Counted from the stretch's first letter, positions 1 through 8,735 are shown. The stretch: DNA of 52,850 nucleotides from Coxiellaceae bacterium (GCA_030680235.1 JAUXWQ010000050.1:1-52850); one strand, 5' to 3'. Notes: generated by a model from the letters alone, not told the origin. Numbers and translations are program-made.

Positions 1-139
1 ATTTTCAGATTTTAGGCGAGGTTGAACGATAATTTGTTGAGAAAAGCGCAGTGGTCACGAAGTCCATGAGCATTTTCGAAACAAATTATCGTTCAAGATC
101 GTCAAAAGATGAAAATTTTTTATTCACCGGGAATTGCTG
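1..139 (+). repeat. Family H hairpin repeat, copy A (left end at the window edge)
   Basis: A long foldback. The inner stem is a perfect 17-bp inverted repeat (TTGAACGATAATTTGTT at 23-39 and its complement near 80-97). The outer stem is imperfect and pairs ATTTTCAG with GATGAAAAT. The loop side carries the family core AAAAGCGCA and GAGCATTTT. The right part, from the GATGAAAAT run to TTGCTG, is nearly identical to the copies at 18807 and 48376. By alignment with the 48376 copy, position 1 corresponds to the last base of a stop codon, so a plus-strand gene probably ends just outside the window. Confidence 0.8.
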
Positions 140-224
140 AAGTCACGTCCCCACGATGGATTACAAATAAGGGCGCGCAGCGAGCCCTGGCACCCCTAAA
201 ACACTTGTGGGTGTGGGAGGGGGC

Positions 225-401
225 TTATGATGCAACCACGTCTTCACAGTGGGTGCTACACCAACCATTATGGCACCAGTGATTACAATTTTGTGGGATG
301 GGTTTCGCTGCTGCCTTTTTTGCGGCTGTTGATTCATCCATGCCACAACCCGCTAACAAAAGAATACCTGCCATGATTAATACGATTTTCAAAATTTTCA
401 T
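225..401 (-). CDS. Small Cys-rich lipoprotein (58 aa), function unknown
   Basis: The N-terminus has a short basic stretch, a hydrophobic helix and a clear lipobox, LLAGCG, so the mature protein should be a lipid-anchored peptide of about 38 residues after cleavage before Cys. The C-terminal half carries four closely spaced cysteines with interleaved His and Trp (CNHWCHNGWCSTHC), which could bind metal or form disulfides. The internal ATG at 401 was chosen because an AGAGGA ribosome site sits just upstream and the signal peptide starts there. It lies 14 bp after the 137-aa exported protein, so the two are probably co-transcribed. I do not recognise a family. Confidence 0.65.
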   Translation of the reverse strand: MKILKIVLIMAGILLLAGCGMDESTAAKKAAAKPIPQNCNHWCHNGWCSTHCEDVVAS

Positions 402-415
402 TGTTAATCCTCTTT

Positions 416-829
416 CTAAGATGCCGCACACTGATTTTCATTCACAACACAACCGCCATATGGGCTGTTATGACGACAGGCATCTCTTGCACCATTCATT
501 GCAATTTGTTTACTGAAAGAAGACCAATACCATGTCCCTTGTTTGGGTGTGGATGTTGTTGGGTCTTTTGCTGCTTCATTTGGAAGTGTGTCATGGGAAT
601 AACAACGATAATAAACTTTCGGTGGGAAACAAACCATAACACAGGTATGGCGATTATTTTGTTCCGTACATAATTTTTGAATGGTTTTTTTTGTTTCTTG
701 CTGCGATTTTCCATACCAGTTCCAAACAGCACCCCCTGTATTGGTAGCAGTACAATGCCATAGCGCGTCCGCAAAGCATCCGATAGAAACTGTCAGCAAC
801 ACACTTAAAATTAATAATCGTTTAAACAC
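416..829 (-). CDS. Exported Cys-rich protein with two internal repeats (137 aa)
   Basis: A signal peptide covers about residues 1-21 (Lys/Arg followed by a leucine-rich core, ending near CFADA). The mature part reads as two related halves. Each has a Cys, a G-x-W-x-W-type motif (GAVWNWYGKS; GTWYWSSFS), an Ala/Lys-rich helix ending in Cys, and a C-x-V-x-x-x-C ending (CVMVC; CVVNENQC). That arrangement recalls small periplasmic DUF4189-like proteins, but the assignment is tentative. The start is GTG with a GAGGATT ribosome site. It is followed by the small lipoprotein gene, suggesting a two-gene envelope operon. Confidence 0.7.
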   Translation of the reverse strand: MFKRLLILSVLLTVSIGCFADALWHCTATNTGGAVWNWYGKSQQETKKTIQKLCTEQNNRHTCVMVCFPPKVYYRCYSHDTLPNEAAKDPTTSTPKQGTWYWSSFSKQIAMNGARDACRHNSPYGGCVVNENQCAAS

Positions 830-889
830 AAATAATCCTCAGGGTCGGTCGTTATGTCAGACATCATACGGTTAAGATTTTTGAAACTC

Positions 890-1160
890 AATTGAAGTTT
901 TACGTGCATAATTTTTTTTTACAGAAGATCTTCATCTATATTTAATATCTTATTTATTTAAGATATTAGTTATAGTTAGTGATAGGCATTTCTGTGGAAA
1001 ACACCTATAAATCTTTTTTAATCAATATATTAGACTGTTGATAACTCGGGGGTAAGCACAGCGTTCACATGTTGATCAACCTGTGGATAACTTTGACCCT
1101 AAAATTGCACACGTGTTATACGCGTTTGGTACCTATCTTATCCACAGGGTTTAAAGCCAA
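890..1160. other. oriC: Candidate chromosomal replication origin (oriC)
   Basis: The 560-bp gap between 830 and 1390 has no convincing gene. It holds a strongly AT-rich tract (about 900-1035) next to DnaA-box sequences: TGTGGATAA at 1082-1090 (consensus box, reverse orientation), TTATCCACA at 1138-1146 (consensus, forward), and the one-mismatch forms TGTTGATAA at 1036-1044 and TGTGGAAAA at 993-1001. A unwinding region flanked by opposed consensus boxes resembles enterobacterial oriC. The nearby parS sites, recF and gyrB fit an origin-proximal position. dnaA itself is not in the window, so this call rests on sequence motifs only. Confidence 0.65.
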
Positions 1161-1324
1161 AAAATATTTTTTTTGAATAGCATTTCTTTATGAAATTTCT
1201 GTACTATTTAGATGCAAAAAACGTTTCGATAAGAGAATTGTCTGTATTTTAAACAGTCTTGAAGGAAGAACAGATTACGATAATGTCACTGAATGGATGC
1301 CAGTTGCATCGTCATTGATTTAAC

Positions 1325-1378
1325 CTAGATTCGGCAGTTAAACCCTACTGCGAACACTCGCTACGCTTATGTTCGCAT
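1325..1378. repeat. Short shared motif plus degenerate family R unit
   Basis: CTAGATTCGGCAGTTAAAC (from 1325) has a near copy at 15771-15792. It is followed at 1350-1378 by CGAACACTCGCTACGC...GTTCGCAT, a diverged arm of the GCGAGCATGAGCGTAGCGAG palindrome family found elsewhere in the window. The opposite arm is missing here. It lies just downstream of trpS. Confidence 0.5.
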
Positions 1379-1390
1379 TTAAATTAGCAT

Positions 1391-2452
1391 TTAAAAGAGT
1401 TGTTTAATAAATGCTTTTGCCTCTAGCAATGTTTTTTGTGCGGTAATATTGGCACGTGCTGCACCATCACGAAGCACTGAAATAATATAATCATCATTGC
1501 CAGAATATTCTTTTCGGCGTTGTTGCATGGGTTCTAAGAGCGCAACAATAATTTCAATTAACTTTTTCTTACATTCCACATCACCAATTTTACCTTGACG
1601 ATATTTATCTTTAGCTTCAGTTACCCATGTTGTATCGGTATTAAACGTATCGTGAAAAATCCAAAGTGGATTATTTTCAACTTGACCTGGATCCGTTGCA
1701 CGCAACCGTTTTGGGTCGGTATACATACCCATGATTTTTTGTTTAACAGTGTCTGCATCATCACTTAATAAAATGGAATTATTAAGTGATTTACTCATTT
1801 TTAATAACTGTCCTGATGGAGAAGGTGCTCCTAAACCAATTAATCGTTTGCTTCGGCCTAACAACATTTTGAAGATGGGGAATAATCCACCCGCTTTTAT
1901 ATAATCGGCATCATCAATTTGTGAATCAACACCGCAATATAACTGGTTAAATTGACGTGCAACATAATGGGCTAATTCTAAGTGGGGTGCTTGATCTTCA
2001 CCAACCGGTACAACATCAGCACGAAACGCGAGAATATCGGCAACTTGTAAAATTGGATACCACAAAAAGCCCATTGAATAATGATCGCCCAATTGTTTAT
2101 CACGAATTTCGTCTTTAATTGTAGGGTTTCGCATTAATCGTGGATACGAAATAATCATGCTGAAATAAGTCGCTAATTCAAAAATGGCAGGAATATCGGA
2201 TTCCAAAAAAATGCAACTTTTTTTTGGATCAATGCCAACACTTAAATAATCTAGAACAATATCTAAAACACTTTGGCGAATTTCACCGGGTTTTTCGGCT
2301 TTCGTTGAAAAGGCATGGGGATTTGCAATTAAGAAATGACAAAGATAATCATCTTGTAGCTGCACGCGGTTTTCGAGGGAGCCGACAAAGTGGCCCAAAT
2401 GTAATTTTCCCGTTGGCGTATCGCCGGTAAGAAGCGTGGGTTTTGTTGTCAT
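1391..2452 (-). CDS. trpS: Tryptophan--tRNA ligase
   Basis: A class Ic aminoacyl-tRNA synthetase that charges tRNA-Trp in the cytoplasm. The N-terminus has the HIGH-type ATP motif in TGKLHLGHFVGS, and the second signature KMSKS occurs at about residues 218-222, followed by SLNNSI. The sequence is full length (about 353 aa), slightly longer than the roughly 330-residue compact bacterial form. The listed frame could begin at a TTG (2464), but the ATG at 2452 has a GGA-type site upstream and aligns better with the conserved start. It is monocistronic in appearance and convergent with the oriC-like region. Confidence 0.95.
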   Translation of the reverse strand: MTTKPTLLTGDTPTGKLHLGHFVGSLENRVQLQDDYLCHFLIANPHAFSTKAEKPGEIRQSVLDIVLDYLSVGIDPKKSCIFLESDIPAIFELATYFSMIISYPRLMRNPTIKDEIRDKQLGDHYSMGFLWYPILQVADILAFRADVVPVGEDQAPHLELAHYVARQFNQLYCGVDSQIDDADYIKAGGLFPIFKMLLGRSKRLIGLGAPSPSGQLLKMSKSLNNSILLSDDADTVKQKIMGMYTDPKRLRATDPGQVENNPLWIFHDTFNTDTTWVTEAKDKYRQGKIGDVECKKKLIEIIVALLEPMQQRRKEYSGNDDYIISVLRDGAARANITAQKTLLEAKAFIKQLF

Positions 2453-2583
2453 TTTGGCATCCAAAATTTTTGATTAATGTTGTTGAATTCTACCATAAGG
2501 CATTGCGCATAAAGCAGGAAAATTCTCAAAAATACGGTATTGCGAAGAAATTTTTACCTTATATCATAGCGTATTGTTTCTGC

Positions 2584-2612
2584 TATACTAACGGTATGAT
2601 AAAAGTAATACC
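2584..2612 (+). promoter_or_regulatory. Probable promoter/operator of the toxin-antitoxin pair
   Basis: A TATACT -10-like hexamer (2584-2589) is followed by an inverted repeat GGTAT...ATACC (2593-2612) just upstream of the antitoxin start. A palindrome at this place is typical for autorepression by a ribbon-helix-helix antitoxin. No convincing -35 was found. Confidence 0.4.
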
Positions 2613-2627
2613 ATAGTAGAGGCATTT

Positions 2628-2870
2628 ATGAGCGTTGCAAAAATTGCAATTTCAATTGATCAACTGTTGTTAAAAAAACTGGATTATTGGGTGAAACAAG
2701 AGAAATTTGAAAATCGTAGTCAGGCAATTCAATTAGCAATTGAAGCATCAATTGTTGATTTGGAACAACATGCATTGTCGTGCGAATGTGAAAAATTAAA
2801 CAGAAAAGAAGAACAAAAAATAGCGGAAGAAGGATTATCAGGAGATGCTGACGCATGGGAAAAATTTTAA
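2628..2870 (+). CDS. Ribbon-helix-helix antitoxin of a MazEF-type module
   Basis: An 80-residue protein whose N-terminal half (AKIAISIDQLLLKKLDYWV, then a helix with NRSQAIQLAIE) has the beta-helix-helix pattern of CopG/RHH DNA-binding domains. The acidic C-terminal tail would neutralise the partner toxin. The gene overlaps the toxin gene by 16 bp, as usual for type II toxin-antitoxin operons. The start follows TAGAGGC with good spacing. Family knowledge: the antitoxin binds the toxin and represses its own promoter. Partner identity is inferred from the overlap. Confidence 0.8.
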   Translation: MSVAKIAISIDQLLLKKLDYWVKQEKFENRSQAIQLAIEASIVDLEQHALSCECEKLNRKEEQKIAEEGLSGDADAWEKF

Positions 2871-3190
2871 GAGGGGATATTGTGTGGGCAAATTTGGATG
2901 TTACGCAAGGTCACGAACAATCAGGTCGTCGCCCTGTATTAATCTTAAGCCATGTCATTTTTAATGAAAAATCTGGCACGGTTATAGCTGTAGCATTAAC
3001 GAGCCAACAACAAAAAGCAGGTTTTCCGCTGACATTACTCATTGCTCAGAAAATTTTAAAAAAGACAGTTACGATAAAGATTAGCCAAATAAGAACGTTA
3101 TCTGTATTGAGATTAGGGAAAAAAATTGGGCATTTACATCCTGCAGAGGTGGATAGGGTCGTTGAAGGATTAAGTAAAATTATTAGGTAA
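2855..3190 (+). CDS. MazF/PemK-family mRNA interferase toxin
   Basis: A 111-residue protein with the MazF signature: N-terminal RGDIVWANLD, then GHEQSGRRPVLILS with the RRPVL loop, the mid-region VIAVALTSQ strand and C-terminal QIRTLSVLRL. Members are ribosome-independent, sequence-specific endoribonucleases held inactive by the cognate antitoxin, here the upstream RHH protein. Length is normal and no key stretch is missing, so it should be active. The substrate sequence cannot be read from the gene. Location a few kb from the putative origin is unremarkable. Confidence 0.9.
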   Translation: MGKILRGDIVWANLDVTQGHEQSGRRPVLILSHVIFNEKSGTVIAVALTSQQQKAGFPLTLLIAQKILKKTVTIKISQIRTLSVLRLGKKIGHLHPAEVDRVVEGLSKIIR

Positions 3191-3210
3191 GGAACACGCT
3201 TTAGATTTAC

Positions 3211-3350
3211 AAATCCCCCCGGTGCTGCACACCGCTTCCCTTTTCAATGGGGTGTCAGCGGGTTATGCGCCATTTCATCCCATTTTCAGACTTGTGTAGA
3301 TACAAATGTTGAAAAAGGGGGTCGATGAGCGCAGCGAATCGGGGGGATTT
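3211..3350. repeat. Imperfect inverted repeat with C6/G6 ends
   Basis: AAATCCCCCCGG (from 3211) is mirrored by CGGGGGGATTT ending at 3350. An inner segment TTCCCTTTTCAA is mirrored by TTGAAAAAGGGGG. The middle is not paired. It fills the gap between the toxin gene and the helicase gene and could act as a bidirectional terminator or be a remnant of a small palindromic element. Confidence 0.5.
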
Positions 3351-3383
3351 AACCTATCGTATATGTAGGCTTCTGTTAAAGCC

Positions 3384-5540
3384 TTATCTCGCAGAAGGTC
3401 TTCTCGGTCCGCTAGGCTTTCTTGGGCCTGTCGTGCTTCTGCTGCCGCTAGGACGAGCACTGCCAGTACTTCTAGGCGCTCGCTCGCTTCGACCTTCAGA
3501 AGACCTTACGGGGCGATCAGCTCTCACAGGACGATCTGATTTTGAAAAACGATCATCTCTGCTTGGAGCATCTCTTCTTGCGGAACGATCCGCAGAAAAA
3601 CTTCTTTTTTCAGAACGGTCAGCACGTGGCGTCCACTCTTTTTTCTCTGTGCGATCGAAACGTGCAGGGCGATCTTCACGATCTCTTCTGGGGGCTACAT
3701 TGCCACGATCAGCACGATCAGCACGATCAAATCGCGCGGGTCTTTCAGAACGATCTCTGCTTGGTGAGCGATCATCTCTAGGAGCAGAACTTCTTGTAGG
3801 ACGATCTTCACGATCTCTGCGTGGTGCAGCTGCACCACGTTCGCCTCTTGGAGACCATTCTTTCTTTTCAGTTCTCTCGAAGCGAGCAGGTCTTTCCGAG
3901 CGATCAGTTCTTCCAGGGCGATCATCTCTGTTTGTTGAAGCCCTTCTTACGGGGCGATCAGCACGTGGCGTCCACTCTTTTTTCTCTGTGCGATCGAAAC
4001 GTGCAGGGCGATCTTCACGATCTCTTCTGGGTGCTACATTGCCTCTATTATCACGATCAAAACGTGGCGGTCTTTCAGAACGATCAGATCTTGGTGCGCG
4101 ATCATCTCTAGCGGCAGCACTTCTTGCAGGACGATCATCTCTTGCAGAAGAACGACCACCACGAGGCGCCCATTCTTTTGCAGCCATGCGGACAAAGCGC
4201 TCTTCTTTTTGTATGCGTGGCATATCAGCGCGATCTACGCGAGCAGGCTTTTCGCTATAATTTGCATTATCTCTTCTTGAGCGACGCGCTTTTTCAAAAC
4301 GATCATCATTACGACCACGGCTTTCATAACGGCTGTCATTTCTTTTCGGTTGATTGGTGCGTGTTGCACGACGGGGTACTGCATCAACAGCGCGATCGGG
4401 CAGTGAATTCATGGGTACAAAACCATCAACTTCTCTGCGTTCTAGTTTTTGTTTGATTAAGCGCTCAATTTCAGCAAGCAAACGAAACTCATCCGCTGAA
4501 ACTAAACTAATGGCTTCACCTGTCGCGCCTGCACGACCAGTACGACCAATGCGATGTATATAATCTTCAGGCACTTGTGGTAAATCGAAGTTAATCACAT
4601 GGGGTAATAATTCAATATCCAATCCCCGCGCCGCGATATCGGTTGCCACTAAAACGCGCGCTTCCCCGCTTTTAAAATCTGCTAATGCACGCGTGCGAGC
4701 ACCTTGGCTTTTATTGCCATGAATGGCAACTGCTTGCATACCATCTTCAACTAAAAACTCAGCTAATCGATTTGCACCATGTTTTGTGCGTGCAAACACC
4801 AAAACTTGTTCCCATTTACCTTCCCAAATCAAATGCGATAACAGCTTGTTTTTATTTTTTTTATCGACGGGATGTAACCATTGTTTGATGGCATTGACAG
4901 TTGTGTTTGCGGGTGTAACAGAAATTTCAACGGGTTTATTCATTAAGCCTTTTGCAAGGGTGCGAATATCACTTGAAAATGTTGCAGAAAACATAAGATT
5001 TTGACGTTTTTTTGGAAGGGCTGAAATAATTTTTTTGATATCATCAATAAAGCCCATATCGAGCATACGATCCGCTTCATCTAATACCAAAACTTCGACT
5101 TGTGAAAAGTTCACACCTCTTTGTTGGTATAAATCGAGTAGACGTCCCGGGGTTGCCACTAAAATATCAACGCCTTTTTTTATGCGCGCCATTTGCGGGC
5201 CGATTTTTACACCACCAAAAACAACAGAGGATGTTACGGATAAGTGTTTACCGTAGGTTTTGATGCTTTCTAAAATTTGCGCTGCTAATTCACGCGTGGG
5301 TGTTAAAATCAGTGTGCGAATGCAACCTGGTTTTACCGCTTCACCATGAGATAGGCGATCTAAAATAGGTAATGTAAATCCGGCTGTTTTTCCAGTGCCT
5401 GTTTGTGCGGCAGCCATTACATCTTGATTATCTAAAATCGCAGGAATGGCTTTTAATTGAATTGCGGTAGGTGTTTTATAACCTTTTTCATTTAAGGCTT
5501 TTAAAATTTGTTCGGAAAGTCCCAATTGGTCGAAATGCAT
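3384..5540 (-). CDS. rhlE: DEAD-box RNA helicase, RhlE-like, with very long RD-rich tail
   Basis: An ATP-dependent RNA helicase acting in ribosome assembly or RNA turnover. The core (about residues 1-385) has all motifs: Q-motif PTAIQ (24-28), AQTGTGKT (45-52), PTREL, DEAD (154-157), SAT (185-187) and [10 protein letters not shown]. Residues about 390-718 are a low-complexity Arg/Asp/Glu/Pro tail of repeats such as [12 protein letters not shown] and [11 protein letters not shown]. Family tails are commonly basic and bind RNA, but a tail of some 330 residues is unusually long for RhlE. The DNA for the tail contains an 86-bp direct duplication. Monocistronic, divergent from uvrD. RhlE rather than another DEAD paralog is a best guess. 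Confidence 0.88.
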   Translation of the reverse strand: MHFDQLGLSEQILKALNEKGYKTPTAIQLKAIPAILDNQDVMAAAQTGTGKTAGFTLPILDRLSHGEAVKPGCIRTLILTPTRELAAQILESIKTYGKHLSVTSSVVFGGVKIGPQMARIKKGVDILVATPGRLLDLYQQRGVNFSQVEVLVLDEADRMLDMGFIDDIKKIISALPKKRQNLMFSATFSSDIRTLAKGLMNKPVEISVTPANTTVNAIKQWLHPVDKKNKNKLLSHLIWEGKWEQVLVFARTKHGANRLAEFLVEDGMQAVAIHGNKSQGARTRALADFKSGEARVLVATDIAARGLDIELLPHVINFDLPQVPEDYIHRIGRTGRAGATGEAISLVSADEFRLLAEIERLIKQKLERREVDGFVPMNSLPDRAVDAVPRRATRTNQPKRNDSRYESRGRNDDRFEKARRSRRDNANYSEKPARVDRADMPRIQKEERFVRMAAKEWAPRGGRSSARDDRPARSAAARDDRAPRSDRSERPPRFDRDNRGNVAPRRDREDRPARFDRTEKKEWTPRADRPVRRASTNRDDRPGRTDRSERPARFERTEKKEWSPRGERGAAAPRRDREDRPTRSSAPRDDRSPSRDRSERPARFDRADRADRGNVAPRRDREDRPARFDRTEKKEWTPRADRSEKRSFSADRSARRDAPSRDDRFSKSDRPVRADRPVRSSEGRSERAPRSTGSARPSGSRSTTGPRKPSGPRRPSAR
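3619..4043. repeat. 86-bp direct repeat inside the helicase tail
   Basis: Bases 3619-3704 and 3958-4043 are the same 86-bp sequence with a single visible difference (G versus T near the end), 339 bp apart and in frame. Further diverged units (for example around 3843-3900) lie between. The tail probably grew by in-frame duplication and should vary in length between strains. Confidence 0.85.
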
Positions 5541-5733
5541 AGTTTGCTCTTGTGTAGTAATTCTTTATTGAGGCGTGAAACTACAGGAAAACGCAAAAAA
5601 ATGCTAACTTTTTAATCAATTTTGTTTTAAAAATGCGATGCCGTACAGATTAATCGAGGGTTAATTCATGCAAGCTCCGTAGTTTTGAAAAAGACTGAAT
5701 AATTACGTTATTTTTCAGGTACAATCGCAATCT

Positions 5734-7935
5734 ATGATTAAACATCCTTCTATTACAGATTCTTTAAATGATGCCCAGCGGGAAGCGGTGACGGCAGAAT
5801 TATCACATTTGCTTGTCCTTGCTGGTGCAGGCAGTGGTAAAACACGCGTTTTGGTACATCGTATTGCCTACTTGATGGCGGAACATCATGTATCACCGTA
5901 TGAAATTTTGGCGGTAACCTTTACGAATAAAGCTGCAGCGGAAATGCGCGGACGTATCGAAAAATTGCAGGGTGTTCCGATGAATCACCTGTGGGTGGGG
6001 ACATTTCATGGCCTTGCACATCGTTTATTGCGTACGCATTTTACTGAGGCAAAATTACCGCAAACCTTTCAAATTATCGATAGTGAAGATCAACTGCGTT
6101 TAATTAAACGCATTCATCGTGCGATGAATTTAGATGAGAAGCGCTGGCAGCCAAAACAATCACAATGGTTTATTAATAATCATAAAGAAAATGGTCGGCG
6201 TGCTAGTGAAATAGTCATAGAACGTTCTGATTATACAACAGAGCAACTCCATGCGGTTTATGTTGAATATGAGGCAATGTGTGAACGGACAGGTTTAGTT
6301 GATTTTACGGAATTGCTATTGCGCTCATTTGAATTATTAAATAATAATGAAGCGGTAAAAGCACATTATCAACAGCGTTTTTCACATATTTTGGTGGATG
6401 AGTTTCAAGATACGAATACCATTCAATATCGTTGGTTGCGCGCCTTGTCGGGTCAGAAAGCCTTTATGATGGCGGTGGGTGATGATGATCAATCCATTTA
6501 TAGCTGGCGTGGCGCACAAGTTAAAAATATCCAGTATTTTTCGAGAGATTTTAAAAACGCACAAACCATTCGACTTGAACAAAATTATCGCTCAACCAAA
6601 GTGATTTTGGATGCAGCCAATGCGGTGATTGAGAAAAATAAAAACCGTATGGGTAAAACCTTGTGGACAGAGAGTGGCGTTGGCGAAAAAATCACGTTGT
6701 TTGAAGCCTATCATGAACGTGAAGAAGCCGGCTTTGTCATTTCAACGATTAAATCATTATCACGCAATCAATCGTTAAATGATTTTGCCATTTTATATCG
6801 TTCAAATGCACAATCACGGGTACTTGAGGAAGCCTTGCTTGAAGCGAAAATTCCCTACCGTATTTATGGGGGTTTTCGATTCTTTGAACGCGCTGAAATT
6901 AAAGATGCATTGGCGTACTTACGTATGCTGGTTAATCCCCATGATGATACCGCTTTTGAAAGAATTATTAATACGCCAGTACGTGGTATTGGCCAGACAA
7001 CATTGGCAAAAGTACGTGAAATCGCGAATCAAACACGTGGATCATTATGGAATACCGTTCGTCATTGTCTTGAAACGAATGAATTTTCTGCGCGCACACA
7101 CAGCGCACTAAATCACTTTGTTGAATTGATTCAGACTTTATCTGTAGAAGCACGACCTTTAAAATTAGCGCAAGCGGTCGATTTATTATTAACACGCAGT
7201 GGATTATTGCAAGCGCATGCAGAAGATAAATCAGAAAAAGGTTTATCGCGCGTAGAAAACTTAAAAGAATTAATTTCTGCAACGACTGATTTTGTTGTAA
7301 AAAGCGAACATGATAATTTATCTGAAATTGAATCATTTTTAGCAGAAGTTGTTTTAGAGTCCGGTGATCAACAAGCAGATCAACAAACAGAGTGTGTGAG
7401 CTTGATGACATTACATGCGGCAAAAGGATTAGAATTTCCGGTTGTTTTTATGGTGGGAATGGAAGAGCAATTATTTCCACACCAAATGGCAGTAGCAGAA
7501 CGTGATGGTTTAGAAGAAGAACGTAGACTCTGTTATGTTGGTATGACACGGGCAATGCAAAAACTGTATTTGAGTGCGGCAGAATACCGTCAACTGCATG
7601 GACAGGGACAATATCATGCGTTGTCGCGTTTCATTTCTGAAATTCCAGATGAATTGATGTTGCGTGTACGTCCCAAATTATCGGTATCAAAAGTGACCGA
7701 TTATTCAAAAGAAAGCACAACCTATTTTGCAAAAGCTGCGCCGCGTAAAAAAGAAAAAGTGGTTGAGAGTTATGGTGGGTTTTCAATGGGTCAGCCTGTG
7801 CAGCATGCAAAATTTGGTCGTGGTGTGATTGTGGATGCTGAAGGAACAGGAGAAGCCACACGTGTGCAAGTGCGTTTTGAAAAGGCAGGGACGAAGTGGT
7901 TGGTGTTGGCATTTGCAGGGTTGAGTGCCGGGTAA
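5734..7935 (+). CDS. uvrD: DNA helicase II (UvrD)
   Basis: A superfamily 1A 3'-5' DNA helicase used in mismatch and nucleotide-excision repair and in clearing stalled forks. Walker A AGAGSGKT is at residues 30-37, with TFTNKAAAEM (motif Ia), VDEFQDTN (motif II), GDDDQSIYSWRGA (motif III), and C-terminal LMTLHAAKGLEF and VGMTRA (motifs V-VI). The C-terminal GQPVQHAKFGRGVI segment with the KWLVLAFAGL ending is typical of UvrD rather than Rep or PcrA. 733 aa is the usual length. The stop codon TAA is the first base triplet of a perfect palindrome shared with the convergent yggS gene. Confidence 0.95.
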   Translation: MIKHPSITDSLNDAQREAVTAELSHLLVLAGAGSGKTRVLVHRIAYLMAEHHVSPYEILAVTFTNKAAAEMRGRIEKLQGVPMNHLWVGTFHGLAHRLLRTHFTEAKLPQTFQIIDSEDQLRLIKRIHRAMNLDEKRWQPKQSQWFINNHKENGRRASEIVIERSDYTTEQLHAVYVEYEAMCERTGLVDFTELLLRSFELLNNNEAVKAHYQQRFSHILVDEFQDTNTIQYRWLRALSGQKAFMMAVGDDDQSIYSWRGAQVKNIQYFSRDFKNAQTIRLEQNYRSTKVILDAANAVIEKNKNRMGKTLWTESGVGEKITLFEAYHEREEAGFVISTIKSLSRNQSLNDFAILYRSNAQSRVLEEALLEAKIPYRIYGGFRFFERAEIKDALAYLRMLVNPHDDTAFERIINTPVRGIGQTTLAKVREIANQTRGSLWNTVRHCLETNEFSARTHSALNHFVELIQTLSVEARPLKLAQAVDLLLTRSGLLQAHAEDKSEKGLSRVENLKELISATTDFVVKSEHDNLSEIESFLAEVVLESGDQQADQQTECVSLMTLHAAKGLEFPVVFMVGMEEQLFPHQMAVAERDGLEEERRLCYVGMTRAMQKLYLSAAEYRQLHGQGQYHALSRFISEIPDELMLRVRPKLSVSKVTDYSKESTTYFAKAAPRKKEKVVESYGGFSMGQPVQHAKFGRGVIVDAEGTGEATRVQVRFEKAGTKWLVLAFAGLSAG

Positions 7936-8038
7936 TCCTCGATGCGAGCATGAGCGTAGCGAGTGTTTTTGCAGAGTTTAGCGTGTACCAAATTTTCTGC
8001 AAAAACACTCGCTACGCTCATGCTCGCATCGAGGATTA
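7933..8038. repeat. Family R palindrome: perfect 43-bp arms between uvrD and yggS
   Basis: The left arm 7933-7975 and right arm 7996-8038 are perfect reverse complements over 43 bp, with a 20-bp loop. The inner part carries the family sequence GCGAGCATGAGCGTAGCGAG followed by TGTTTTTGCAG. The outermost triplets TAA and TTA are the stop codons of uvrD and yggS. As RNA it would be a strong hairpin in both directions and could serve as a shared terminator, though no clear U-run follows. Confidence 0.9.
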
Positions 8039-8734
8039 CCTGTGTGCTTCTGACGGATCTCGTTCCCCAAATAATGCCGTTCCAATCCTCACCATCGTCG
8101 CACCCGATGCAATAGCAGCTTCATAATCTGCGGACATTCCCATCGATAACGTATCCACAGAAAATCCCGCGTCAATCAATTGCTTTTGTAATTGAGCAGT
8201 TTTTTGAAAGACGTTATTACACACACTCTCCCGAATGTGTTTCTGAGGAATGATCATTAATCCGCGCAATTTCAAATTTTTGAGTAGGGCAATTTCCTTT
8301 GCGAGCGATAATAATTTTTCTGGTGTAATGCCGGATTTCGTATTTTCATTATCAATATTAATTTCAATGCAGACATTTAAGGGTGGCAATGAAGCAGGGC
8401 GCTGATCATTTAATCGTTTCGCAATTGAGAGTCGATCCACACTGTGCACCCATGAAAAATGTTCTGCAATAGCTTTGGTTTTATTGGATTGAATGTGTCC
8501 GATGAAATGCCATTCGATAGCCAAATCTTTTAGTAAAACCTGTTTTTCTAGGGCTTCTTGCAAATAGTTTTCGCCAAAATATTTTTGGCCTTGAAGAAAT
8601 AAATCACGAATTTTTTTAGCGGATTGTTTTTTGCTGACGGCTAAAAGCGTCACCGCATTTTCAGTGCGGTGATTTTTTTTTTCAATAAGACGAAGTTGTG
8701 TGAGCAGATTACTCACACTCACACTCACACTCAC
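8036..8734 (-). CDS. yggS: PLP homeostasis protein (YggS/PLPBP family)
   Basis: A single-domain alanine-racemase-fold protein that binds pyridoxal phosphate and balances B6 vitamers and amino acids. The PLP lysine lies in LLAVSKKQ (about residue 35). Other landmarks are FGENYLQEA, WHFIGHIQSNK, and the C-terminal SMGMSADYEAAIASGATMVRIG that holds the phosphate. Length (about 232 aa) is normal. The start was set at GTG 8734, two bases before the end of pckA, because AAAAGGA sits at correct spacing. The longer frame would lie inside pckA. Four tandem GTGAGT units make an odd N-terminus MSVSVSVS, with alternative GTG starts. Likely translated with pckA. Confidence 0.93.
   Translation of the reverse strand: MSVSVSVSNLLTQLRLIEKKNHRTENAVTLLAVSKKQSAKKIRDLFLQGQKYFGENYLQEALEKQVLLKDLAIEWHFIGHIQSNKTKAIAEHFSWVHSVDRLSIAKRLNDQRPASLPPLNVCIEINIDNENTKSGITPEKLLSLAKEIALLKNLKLRGLMIIPQKHIRESVCNNVFQKTAQLQKQLIDAGFSVDTLSMGMSADYEAAIASGATMVRIGTALFGERDPSEAHR
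8711..8734 (-). repeat. Four tandem GTGAGT units at the yggS start
   Basis: A pure hexanucleotide run encoding (Val-Ser)4 and containing four in-frame GTG codons usable as starts. Changes in copy number would preserve the frame, altering only the N-terminal length and the distance from the AAAAGGA site to alternative starts. Confidence 0.9.
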
Positions 8735-8735
8735 G

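Noticed and set aside
3325-4260. 311-aa plus-strand open frame opposite the helicase tail
   Set aside because: It is the complement of the low-complexity RD-rich tail, giving artificial Arg/Ser-rich sequence with no start signal.
6968-7423. 151-aa minus-strand frame inside uvrD
   Set aside because: Shadow of a strongly conserved helicase gene.
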